Source: Corynebacterium caspium DSM 44850
Lineage (GTDB): Bacteria > Actinomycetota > Actinomycetes > Mycobacteriales > Mycobacteriaceae
Assembly (NCBI RefSeq): GCF_030440555.1
Contig: NZ_CP047118.1
Coordinates: 868,001-932,000, forward strand
DNA: 64,000 bases
Direction of reading: 5' to 3'
The notes under the pieces are model-generated. The model ran no database searches. It was not told the origin of the DNA and was given only the letters and a program-made list of their open reading frames with translations. Shown here in pieces: positions 37,381-45,202 of this stretch (position 1 is its first letter; every line of letters begins with the position of its first letter). Position numbers and translations under genes: made by a program.

Positions 37381-38256
37381 TTAGGATTTAAGGAAGCTGA
37401 GGTCTCCTGGGGTACCGGGATCGATTTCATCGCCAGCCCCTAGATTTGCGGAAACAAATTTGTCGAATTCCCCGGATTCGAGCATTTCTTCCAAGGCCTC
37501 ATTAATAGCTTTGGTGCCTTCTTCATCGTTTTTCTTCAAACCGATGCCGTAGTACTCATTGGTGAAGGGCTTACCTTCTTTTTCAAGCTTAACTACCTTG
37601 AATGCGCCAGGGGTTTGGGCGGCATAACCGTTAAGGATGGTGGCATCGGTGGAGAGGGCATCAACATTGCCTTGGGATAGTGCTTCTACGCAGGAGGAAT
37701 AGGTATCGTATTCCTGCAATTGGACAGTCGGTAGGGCTTCTTTGATTTTTTGGGCAGGCGTGGAACCGGTGACTGAGCACAGGATTTTGCCATCTAGGTC
37801 TGCTAATCCCTTGATTTCGGTATTGGACTGTTGGGTCAAAAGTGCCTGGTGTGTTAGCAGGTAAGGGCCGCCGAAGTTTACAGATTCCGCGCGAGAAGGA
37901 TTGATGGAATAAGTTGCGGCAATGAGGTCTACTTCACCGTTTTGGATCAGGGTTTCACGCTGTGCGGAGGGGCTTTCACGCCATTCAATTTTGGGGGTGG
38001 ACCAGCCATTTTTCTCAGCAATGTGGTTGATAACGTAGGTAGCAACATCTATATCTAGGCCAGTCATTGAGCCGTCGCCTTCGCGCAGGCCTAGGCCTGG
38101 CTGATCATATTTGCTTCCTAGGGTGACATTGCCAGATTCGATTGATTTCAGCAGGGTTTTATCTGCGCTAGCGGAATCGCCACAAGAGGTTAGGAGGGTA
38201 GCGCTAAGAACTACTGCAGAAAGAGTGGCAATGGCGCGGAATTTGGTGGATAACAT
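37381..38256 (-). CDS. gluB: Glutamate-binding lipoprotein GluB
   Basis: Extracellular solute-binding lipoprotein of 291 residues. The signal peptide ends in the lipobox LLTSC with lipidated Cys25. The SBP_bac_3 fold follows: LREGDGSMTGLDIDVATYV, IEWRESPSAQRETLIQNGEVDLIAATYSI (region), then NEYYGIGLKKNDEEG. The C-terminal TPGDLSFL is like C. glutamicum GluB. It delivers glutamate (possibly other acidic amino acids) to GluC/GluD. It lies 45 bases downstream of gluA in the same operon. Confidence 0.91.
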   Translation of the reverse strand: MLSTKFRAIATLSAVVLSATLLTSCGDSASADKTLLKSIESGNVTLGSKYDQPGLGLREGDGSMTGLDIDVATYVINHIAEKNGWSTPKIEWRESPSAQRETLIQNGEVDLIAATYSINPSRAESVNFGGPYLLTHQALLTQQSNTEIKGLADLDGKILCSVTGSTPAQKIKEALPTVQLQEYDTYSSCVEALSQGNVDALSTDATILNGYAAQTPGAFKVVKLEKEGKPFTNEYYGIGLKKNDEEGTKAINEALEEMLESGEFDKFVSANLGAGDEIDPGTPGDLSFLKS

Positions 38257-38301
38257 GGGAAGAGCTCCTTGGTTTATTGAGGTGGAAAATGGGGGAGTAA
38301 C

Positions 38302-39054
38302 TTAGTGCAGAATTTTGCCTAGGAAATCTTTGGCGCGGTCTGTTTGGGGGTTAGTGAAAAATGATTCCGGATCGGTATCTTCGACAATTTGACCGTCTGC
38401 CATAAAAAGGATGCGGTGGGCAGCTTTACGGGCGAATCCCATTTCGTGAGTAACAACGACCATGGTCATTCCTTCTCGAGCCAGGTCGGTCATTACATCT
38501 AGGACCTCATTGACCATTTCTGGATCAAGGGCAGAGGTGGGTTCATCAAAGAGCATTACTTTTGGCTTCATTGCTAAAGCGCGGGCAATAGCTACTCGCT
38601 GTTGTTGCCCACCAGAAAGCTGTGCCGGATATTTATCGGCTTGATTAGCTATGCCCACGCGCTGGAGAAGATCCATAGCTAGCTTATTTGCATCTGTTTT
38701 AGACATCCGCCGTACCTTGGTGGGGCCCAAGGTGACGTTGTCCTTGATGGTTAGGTGCGGGAAGAGGTTGAAACTTTGAAATACCATGCCTACGTCGGCG
38801 CGCAGACGGGCTAGTTCTTTGCCTTCTTCGGGAAGTTTTTCACCGTCAATATGGATGCTGCCATCATCAATGGTCTCTAAGCGGTTAATGGTGCGACAAA
38901 GGGTGGATTTACCAGAGCCGGAGGGGCCTAGTACTACCACGACATCGCCACGGCCAATTTCTAAGTTGATGTCAGTTAAAGCTTGAAAGTCATCGAAGAA
39001 TTTATTGACACCGCTAATGCGGATCATTGGAGGTTCTACCGAAATATCAGGCAT
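38302..39054 (-). CDS. gluA: Glutamate ABC transporter ATP-binding protein GluA
   Basis: ATPase subunit of the importer, 250 residues from ATG 39054, which has GGAGAGG a few bases upstream. The open frame extends to 39138, but the additional 28 residues are not family-like. Walker A is [13 protein letters not shown], the signature [15 protein letters not shown], Walker [15 protein letters not shown], and the switch His is in [12 protein letters not shown]. It heads the gluABCD operon. A GlxR-like sequence upstream suggests control by the cAMP-dependent regulator. Confidence 0.93.
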   Translation of the reverse strand: MPDISVEPPMIRISGVNKFFDDFQALTDINLEIGRGDVVVVLGPSGSGKSTLCRTINRLETIDDGSIHIDGEKLPEEGKELARLRADVGMVFQSFNLFPHLTIKDNVTLGPTKVRRMSKTDANKLAMDLLQRVGIANQADKYPAQLSGGQQQRVAIARALAMKPKVMLFDEPTSALDPEMVNEVLDVMTDLAREGMTMVVVTHEMGFARKAAHRILFMADGQIVEDTDPESFFTNPQTDRAKDFLGKILH

Positions 39055-39123
39055 GTCACCTCTCCTTAATGAATGTGAGCTGGGGCATACCGGAAGTTTA
39101 AGGTGTGGGAGGGTACAAACAAA

Positions 39124-39139
39124 TTTGAGAAAGGTCACA
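39124..39139. promoter_or_regulatory. GlxR-like site upstream of gluA
   Basis: TTTGAGAAAGGTCACA matches TGTGA-N6-TCACA in nine of ten fixed positions. It lies 70-85 bases before the gluA ATG, a position compatible with activation or repression. gluA of C. glutamicum is a reported GlxR target. Confidence 0.5.
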
Positions 39140-39839
39140 ACTCGGTAACGCAGTTAGAAACCAACTCTTTTGATTAGTCATAAATCCCTATTTGCGATGC
39201 CTTCAAGAAATGGTTTAGACCGATGCTATTCCAGGTGAGCTTCCTGAAACTCCAGGTAGCAGCTGGTAATTTCGACTTGAAGGAGTGGCTGCCTTTAGGT
39301 GAGCGGAATCTACTCCGGCGGCTTACCCCCGATGGGGCAAATATTGCCCCTAGAGAGCAAGATCAGGAGCGAAGGCGCACGGAGAAATTCCGGCGCGGCT
39401 TGTAACGGTTTTCTGGGATATATCCAGATATATTGAATTTTTTGGGGGCATTTTGTCCATAATTTGAATTGTTGATTTGCCCACAACCTGCAGGTATAGG
39501 CATTTATAGGAAATGCAATATGCATTATAAGGCGTCTATTAGAAGAGTTTTGAGCAATTCCATAGAGTAAATTTTTTTCTTTTTACTCGAGTATGGCATT
39601 CTTTCACGAGTGTAATTAGGTCCACATTGGTCCAGTTGAAGATGTGCTGAAGTTTGCGTGAATAAATGTGGATATAAACATATTTCAGATTTCTCATTTC
39701 GCTCATCATCTACTGTTTATTTGAAATATTTAAAGGCAAAGCATAAGCCGCCTAACTAGGTATTAAACAGAATGAATTTGGCGAATCTTTGTAGGGCCAG
39801 TGCACTTGTTTTTGCTAAACATACTGGACATGAGGAAAA
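39140..39839. other. Long AT-rich intergenic region before the surface protein gene
   Basis: No convincing gene. A 60-codon plus-strand frame at 39223-39405 lacks a ribosome binding site and family resemblance. A perfect inverted repeat GGGGCAA-ATA-TTGCCCC lies at 39334-39350. The region from 39420 to 39839 is very AT-rich and probably holds the promoter and a long leader; GAGGAAAAATG supplies the ribosome binding site at the downstream end. Confidence 0.5.
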
Positions 39840-42803
39840 ATGTTTTATCGAGATAAATTTGCCTCCCATATTTTATTAAGTGCATCCGCTACGGTGATCG
39901 CACTATTGGGATCTGTATTGGTTGTACCCACCGTGCAGGCTCAGGAGCAGCAGGGTAGTGGCGTAGTAGCTAATAAAACTGCGCCATGTATTGTGGATCA
40001 TCCGGATCTGGAAAAGGGAATCCCACTGGATTTGGCTGGTAAGCGCTATATTGATGAGAAAAATGAGACGATTTTTCAAGATCGTAATGATCGAATTGTC
40101 TCTTCTGCCACACTGGTAAAACGTAATGGTGATTTGTACGTCAAATATCATTATGTATTCAACCAAAACCATGATCCTTATCGGCGTAAGTGGTGGCAAC
40201 ACCTGCAGAGCCAGAACTCAAAATTTTCACTTTTCATTCCTAATAATGCGACTGTTTCACAGTTGAAAGTCGTAGAATCAATGAAGGAAGATGGCAAACC
40301 ATCCCCATTGACCTGGGTTTATGATAGTTCCAAAAATGGTCTAAACCCCGGAGATTCAGTTTTAGAAAATTGGAATAAGTATGACGGTAATGCCACTAAT
40401 ACCGGAGGTGTATCGGTTACCGTTTTCAAGCCAAAAAAATCTGAAATTCCAGCATTTGTAAACTCGGGAACTCCTGGCTATAACGAGCAGATAAGCTTGC
40501 TTAAGGCGACCAACTATCCACATGGTGGCTTTACTACAAATGAGAACTTCGACAAGTTAAACCAGAACCTAGATGGAGTTCTTTATTTCCTAGGCCATGG
40601 TGGTAAAAGGAGTACTTTTTACGGTATTTTGCGCAACCATGGAGCCGGATTTACTAATAAATTCGATGTGGAGATCGAATACCGGTTAAACGAAGGCGTT
40701 AAACCACAGGATCTGATTTGGGTTGCTGCTCACAGCACGCAAAAAGGGCAAAACTCCATTTACGATGTCTACACAGCTGCGGATGACCGCAAGTCTGACA
40801 TGGTCGAAAAAAATAAGCCAAAAGTGGATCTAACCTGCCTTGATGCCCCGAAGGTAGAGCCTAAATCTGTACCGACCCCTATTGCTGATTATCCAGATAC
40901 TAATCAGCAGGTCGAACAGGGCAGCAGTGTGACTATTACTTCTACTACATCTGCACCCACTGGCTTTATTCCGAAGTTGAAAGAGCCTGAGACTAATGAG
41001 CCTGTGGAGTCTTATACCATTGAGGGCGCTGATGCTGCTTCCACGGATGACGACATCAAGGTCACCATTGCCCAAGATGGAACAGTAACTATTGAGGCTG
41101 GTACCACGGCCAAAGTGGGCAATATTGACCCCAAGCCTGCTGTGATTTTGGTTGATTCCAAGACCGGTGCGGAGATTGCAGGTTCTGCGGATTCTCTTAA
41201 TGTTGAGGTCACTAAGAAACCTGATACTGCTAAGTACCCAGATGAGGTTAAACAGGTTCAGCAGGGTAGCAGCTTAACGATTAATCCAACTACGCCGGCG
41301 CCTACTGGTACGACACCGAAGTTGAAGAAACCTAATACCGATGAGTCTGTGGATTCTTATGTCATTCCTGGCAATACTGATTCTACGGATGACGACATCA
41401 CGGTTTCCATTGATACGAATGGCAATGTAGTTATCACGGCTGGTACCACGGCCAAAGTAGGCAATATTGATCCGCAGCCCACTGTGATTTTGATCGATAC
41501 CAATACGAACCAGCCAATTGCGAATTCTGATGATCTTCTTAATGTCGAGGTCACTAAGAAGCCTGATGCGGTTAATCCTCTTGCTGGCGCCAAGGCCCAG
41601 TACCCAGATGATATTCGGGAGGTTAAACAAGGCGGCAGCGTAAGTATTATCCCCACTACGCCTGCGCCTAAAGGTTCAACTCCGAAGCTAAAGGATCCGA
41701 AGACCAACGAGCCGGTGGAGACTTATACCATTGATAACGGTACTGATTCTCCTGACGACGACATCACGGTCACCATAGATGCAGATGGAACAGTAACCAT
41801 TAAGGCTGGTACCAAGGCCAAGGTGGGAGAAATCGATCCCAAGCCCGTCGTGATTTTGGTTGATGACAGCACTAAGAACGAGATTGCAGATTCTGCGGAT
41901 TCTCTCAATATAAATGTTGTCGTGGGTGTTAATGACGATATTGATAATGACGGCATTCCTAATGCTTTTGATCCAGATGCCGATGGCGATGGAATCAATA
42001 ATGCTGATGAGATCGCCATTGGAACCAACCCGTTAAATCCGATGACTGATGGCAAGGTCAACGATGGTGCTCGCGATGAGGATCATGATGGCAAGGACAA
42101 CGCTACGGAGTCTGTCGTTCCTAGCGGTCCTGTCCTTGATGCTAATAATGACGGCCTAGGTGATGTTGCTGAGACCGACGTTAATCCGAAGGATTCGCGA
42201 AATGACCTGCTAGATGGGCCAAAAACTGGTACCCATATTGCGCCGCAGTGTATTGCTGCTACCACGACTACTGCTATTCCGCTGATTTTATTGCTGCCTC
42301 TTGGTTTAGCTTTGCAGTTGCGGATTCCGGGCCTAGAGCCTTTGGAGCGGATCGTTGCTGAGCAGGTTTCCAATTTCAACAGGCAAATTGAGCAGGCTAA
42401 TGCTGGTTTGCAGCAGCAGTTGGGTATCTATAATGGTCCTGGCGCACAGCACGCCAAGCAGCTAAATGATACTTTGCAACAGCTTGGCCCAGTTGCTGCC
42501 AAGATAATTGGCGGTATTGCTTTGGCTGCTTCAGGGGTGTTGGCGGTTACCTGGCTAGCTACCGCTTGTACTCCTAAGTCAGCTGGCAGCGGAGGTTCCT
42601 CTGCTTCAGTTCAAGGTTCGTCTTTATCTTCACAGACTCAGGCTGATCCTAAAGATAAGTTGCCGGCAACTCTGCAAAACTCTTCCAAAAACGAAGAGAT
42701 AGAAAATATCGCAGAGCAACCAGCAGATTATTCTGAAGCTGACGAAACCGTTGCTAACGAAACCGTTGCTGAAGAGATCATTGCTGAAGATCCTTCTGCT
42801 TAG
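39840..42803 (+). CDS. Secreted Rib-repeat surface protein with calcium-type repeats
   Basis: Protein of 987 residues. A signal peptide spans residues 1-34 (cleavage after VQA). Residues 35-345 form an ectodomain I do not recognise. Three Rib/alpha-like repeats follow (about 351-464, 466-587, 588-697), each starting YPD and containing QGSS/QGGS and a DDDI core. Residues 698-785 have thrombospondin type 3-like DxDxDG calcium-binding repeats. A hydrophobic segment (about 812-828), a Gln-rich coiled stretch, a second span (about 886-908) and an acidic Ser-rich tail end the protein. There is no terminal LPxTG signal, so the hydrophobic segments probably anchor it. A role in adhesion is inferred from the family. 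Confidence 0.87.
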   Translation: MFYRDKFASHILLSASATVIALLGSVLVVPTVQAQEQQGSGVVANKTAPCIVDHPDLEKGIPLDLAGKRYIDEKNETIFQDRNDRIVSSATLVKRNGDLYVKYHYVFNQNHDPYRRKWWQHLQSQNSKFSLFIPNNATVSQLKVVESMKEDGKPSPLTWVYDSSKNGLNPGDSVLENWNKYDGNATNTGGVSVTVFKPKKSEIPAFVNSGTPGYNEQISLLKATNYPHGGFTTNENFDKLNQNLDGVLYFLGHGGKRSTFYGILRNHGAGFTNKFDVEIEYRLNEGVKPQDLIWVAAHSTQKGQNSIYDVYTAADDRKSDMVEKNKPKVDLTCLDAPKVEPKSVPTPIADYPDTNQQVEQGSSVTITSTTSAPTGFIPKLKEPETNEPVESYTIEGADAASTDDDIKVTIAQDGTVTIEAGTTAKVGNIDPKPAVILVDSKTGAEIAGSADSLNVEVTKKPDTAKYPDEVKQVQQGSSLTINPTTPAPTGTTPKLKKPNTDESVDSYVIPGNTDSTDDDITVSIDTNGNVVITAGTTAKVGNIDPQPTVILIDTNTNQPIANSDDLLNVEVTKKPDAVNPLAGAKAQYPDDIREVKQGGSVSIIPTTPAPKGSTPKLKDPKTNEPVETYTIDNGTDSPDDDITVTIDADGTVTIKAGTKAKVGEIDPKPVVILVDDSTKNEIADSADSLNINVVVGVNDDIDNDGIPNAFDPDADGDGINNADEIAIGTNPLNPMTDGKVNDGARDEDHDGKDNATESVVPSGPVLDANNDGLGDVAETDVNPKDSRNDLLDGPKTGTHIAPQCIAATTTTAIPLILLLPLGLALQLRIPGLEPLERIVAEQVSNFNRQIEQANAGLQQQLGIYNGPGAQHAKQLNDTLQQLGPVAAKIIGGIALAASGVLAVTWLATACTPKSAGSGGSSASVQGSSLSSQTQADPKDKLPATLQNSSKNEEIENIAEQPADYSEADETVANETVAEEIIAEDPSA
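40890..41930 (+). repeat. Three tandem Rib-type repeats
   Basis: Units begin at 40890, 41235 and 41601 and encode about 114, 122 and 110 residues. They share YPD, a QGSS/QGGS strand, TTPAPxG/KxxTPKLK and KVGxIDPxPxVILxD. They diverge enough that the copy number looks stable and not freshly amplified. Confidence 0.88.
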
Positions 42804-42814
42804 TTTCCATAGCC

Positions 42815-42857
42815 ACCCGCGTTACCTTGGCAATTAAATTCCCAATGTAGCGCGGGT
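42815..42857 (+). terminator. Probable terminator after the surface protein gene
   Basis: ACCCGCG (42815-42821) / CGCGGGT (42851-42857), with an inner TTGG/CCAA pairing. The stem starts 11 bases after the stop codon. The following T run is weak (TTTGCTCG). Confidence 0.55.
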
Positions 42858-43271
42858 TTGCTCGCTCTCAAGATATTCCTCCACTTTGTTAAGAAATTCC
42901 GAGGTGAGAGCTTAGAAGGAACTTAGCGATGTCTGCGACATCGTCTGGCACCCTAACTGCGATCACCGTGGGGGAGATCTCCCAAGTTTTTATCGCTTTT
43001 GAGCTGCCCTTTTAGGCGTAGCTCCAGCGGGTCGGTAGGTACTGTAGAAATTTTCTGAATAACGGCCAGAATGCCCGTAACGTAGCTGTGGACTTAAATT
43101 GCCTTCAGAGCTTTTGCACTCGGGTGGACCCATCCACCCACACAGTGATGTCGATGTCAACGAGCAAGTATAAAAGGCCGTTTCTCGAATCCGTTGCCTT
43201 CCGGAAAACCAGGATGCGCCCAGACCATCTAATTTTGCGCACCCAGCGTCAATCAAGTTTGCACGCTGCGG
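42858..43271. other. Degenerate region with a short palindrome
   Basis: No intact gene. CGATGTC-TGC-GACATCG at 42927-42943 is a perfect inverted repeat. Minus-strand frames show short protein-like bits (for example VIAVRVPDDVADIAKFLLSS near 42890-42970) broken by stops. I read the stretch as decayed accessory DNA downstream of the Abi_2 fragment. Confidence 0.4.
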
Positions 43272-43445
43272 TTAATGACTGACAGCGTGGCGATTCTGGC
43301 CGTGAGGATAAGGAAACAGATTTGCGCGCACCACGGCGCAGATTCCGAGGGCATGCTCGGGATCATTTACTCGTATCCCCCTTTGACGAAGTAATTCGAC
43401 CTGTTCACTGTAGGTCTTGAACAGCTTCGCCTGCTCCACGCGCAC
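43272..43445 (-). pseudogene. Abi_2 (AbiD/AbiF) family remnant, N-terminal part
   Basis: The minus-strand frame from GTG 43445 to TAA 43272-43274 reads AKLFKTYSEQVELLRQRGIRVNDPEHAL near its start. This matches the conserved N-terminus of Abi_2 proteins (a Lys-rich start, Tyr-Glu/Ser-Glu-Gln, LLxxRG, DPExA). The domain then degenerates where family members have a Tyr-rich LSGYWYPF-like motif, and the frame stops after 58 codons, while full proteins have about 300. Abi_2 proteins abort phage infection by killing the host cell or blocking phage transcripts. This copy cannot be functional. Confidence 0.6.
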
Positions 43446-43689
43446 CCCTGTTTGATACTAAAAGCGAACACCGGCTCTGTACTCCTACCGAGGCAGGCAG
43501 CGGAACCAGTCATGTTGGTTAGAAGGTTACCCGGTTGATGATGCCGAAACAAGAGCACGGGGCACAAAGCCATCGGTACATTCACACGCCAGTGTGCCCT
43601 CTGACCCGCCCGGATTCGCCGGCCCGCGGAGGGGGGCGTATAGGAGAGAGCCTTCCTCACGCCGTGTCCAGTTTCGGTGCCTGCGGCCC

Positions 43690-43977
43690 GAAAGTTCGAG
43701 GCGTGGGTGTTCCTGTGAGACCCACGCTAAGGCTGAGGACGCGCGCTACCGCAAGTATCAGCGGGATCCGAAGATCAACCGCCGCTACGGCACACGGTGG
43801 CGCAAGATCCGCGCCGCCTACGTTACAGCCCATCCGCTGTGTAAGCCCTGTCACTCACACCAGGTCGATCTCGATGGCGACCGGTGGAGACATAAAGTTC
43901 ACGAGTTCCGAGCAGGTCCTGAAGTCCTACAGGAACTAATATTACGGAACACTAATAGTCATTGGCAGGAAACTTAA
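43690..43977 (+). pseudogene. Phage HNH endonuclease remnant lacking its core
   Basis: The frame reads CETHAKAEDARYRKYQRDPK, then RRYGTRWRKIRAAYVTAHPL, which is the N-terminal half of phage HNH nucleases encoded next to terminase genes. It then jumps directly from HPLC to CKPCHSHQVDLDGDRW, which is the end of the same family. The central segment with the catalytic His-His and Asn (normally about 30-40 residues between the two Cys pairs) is gone. An in-frame deletion between the two similar LC(x)PC/HPLC sites explains this. The upstream part is out of frame or lost. It marks an old prophage. Confidence 0.72.
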
Positions 43978-44036
43978 GGGGGCGTTATTGTACTTGGAAA
44001 ATCAGCAATTTACTGCCGAAATAAATGGTGATAATT

Positions 44037-44210
44037 GTGAAGTTCCTAAAAGAGTCAATTATCGTATTGATAATCGCCGCAATCGTAACGGGAATCTTGG
44101 CGGTTATCGGCAATGTAACGGGATTATGGCCTGTTGCGTCGTTCGGTGAGTATCTGTTTATAACTTTTGGTGCTGCAGTAGTTGTCGGCGTTGGCACACT
44201 CATTAGATGA
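44037..44210 (+). CDS. Small hydrophobic protein, two predicted membrane spans
   Basis: Frame of 57 codons from GTG 44037 (or 61 from ATG 44025). The sequence has a short basic start (KFLKE), a span SIIVLIIAAIVTGILAVIG, a short loop with GLWPVASFGEY, and a second span LFITFGAAVVVGVGTLI ending in Arg. GGTG six bases upstream could serve as ribosome binding site for GTG 44037. This looks more protein-like than random frames nearby, but I recognise no family. It could be a toxin-like or holin-like peptide, or just a remnant. Confidence 0.4.
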   Translation: MKFLKESIIVLIIAAIVTGILAVIGNVTGLWPVASFGEYLFITFGAAVVVGVGTLIR

Positions 44211-44295
44211 AAAACGACTAAAAGAGGCGAAGAACAATGAAAGGTAGGATTTTTAGAACCTTTGTAATAATGGGGTTGAGCGGAACAGCTCGACA

Positions 44296-44575
44296 TGGCG
44301 CGGGCTCCCTTCGCCCACGCACGCCAGTAACAAGCTCGGCAAACGAATTCACTGGCTTGCAAACAGTCAAGAACGTATTCGAAGCGGTAGTGCCCTTCGT
44401 ACCGGCAACGCGTACACCGAGTCAGTAAGTATGCGGATGGCTTGGTGAACTCTTCAAGCAAGGTGAGACCACCCTGAGCGTAAAGCTGGCGAAGATGATC
44501 GAGACACCATGTCGGCCGCGTGCGCGTCGTAAACGCTCCGGGTTGGCTGCACCCTTCCACACAGCAAATCTTCGC
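44296..44575 (-). pseudogene. Zinc-ribbon protein fragment
   Basis: Minus-strand frame with ICCVEGCSQPGAFTTRTRPTW at the start, then KPSAYLLTRCTRCRYEGHYRFEYVLDCLQA and FVCRACYWRAWA (regions). Cys pairs CxxxxxC and CxxC suggest two zinc ribbons, as in a family of actinobacterial and phage zinc-ribbon proteins. The C-terminal part after WRAWA is replaced by unrelated sequence, and the start lacks an ATG and a ribosome binding site. I regard it as the truncated front end of a larger accessory gene. Confidence 0.5.
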
Positions 44576-45202
44576 CCTAATACCTCATTCTCTCGGAACT
44601 GAACTAACGACCTCCCATTTGAACCACTCACGCAGCCAGCGAGAGTGTGCCGCCATTTTGTATCCAAGTCGGGTTGAAAGCTTCGGGAATGGGAGCAGAT
44701 TGGATACAAGGAAATTGCTGTTGCCTGTTGGCGCAGCATCTGAATTTGAATAGTAATAAGGGAAAATAACGCATCCACGATCGACTGTATTGTGTGACAC
44801 CAAGCCTCGCCTGAGTTCTCCACATTGTTTGCGACATAGTAGTGCGTGTGGCCCCCTAGCAGATTCTCCTAGGGGTCAGCCAAAAGGTGCGGGTAGCGGC
44901 AAATGGTGTAGGTGACACGGCCCGTCAATACCTACTTCGTAGCGCAGAAACGTTGGACTAAGACGTTGATACAAAACATATAGTGTGCGCGAGTACGCGC
45001 TTGCGGCGTGAAATAGCGGGGTAACGCGAGGAATGCTCAGCCAGCGGTGGTGCGGTGCTCGCGGTTATACAAGTAGCCCTTCCGTGGTTTGGCTTGTTGC
45101 GGTACGAATTGTGCGGTGACCGGATGCGGTTTTGCACCCACCTTTCCGTAACGAAGGCTGAGCGTCAAAAGGTATGGGAAAGCGTCGAATTGTTTACGGC
45201 GG
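44576..45202. other. Region without intact genes downstream of the UvrD-like gene
   Basis: Only short unsupported frames. A plus-strand piece near 45122-45230 (HLSVTKAERQKVWESVELFTAA) looks protein-like and ends where the helicase gene ends, perhaps a gene interrupted by the arrival of the defence pair. A hairpin CCCCTAG/CTAGGGG around 44850-44875 is visible. Confidence 0.35.

Noticed and set aside
39223..39405. 60-codon plus-strand frame upstream of the adhesin gene
   Set aside because: No ribosome binding site, no family pattern, and it contains a palindrome.
43985..44560. 191-codon minus-strand frame as a complete gene
   Set aside because: Only the first about 90 codons look like a zinc-ribbon protein; the rest is antisense to the small membrane frame and has unlikely composition. 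Kept as a fragment.
42804..45202. Insertion sequence in the remnant region
   Set aside because: No DDE or DEDD transposase motifs and no terminal inverted repeats with target duplications could be seen.
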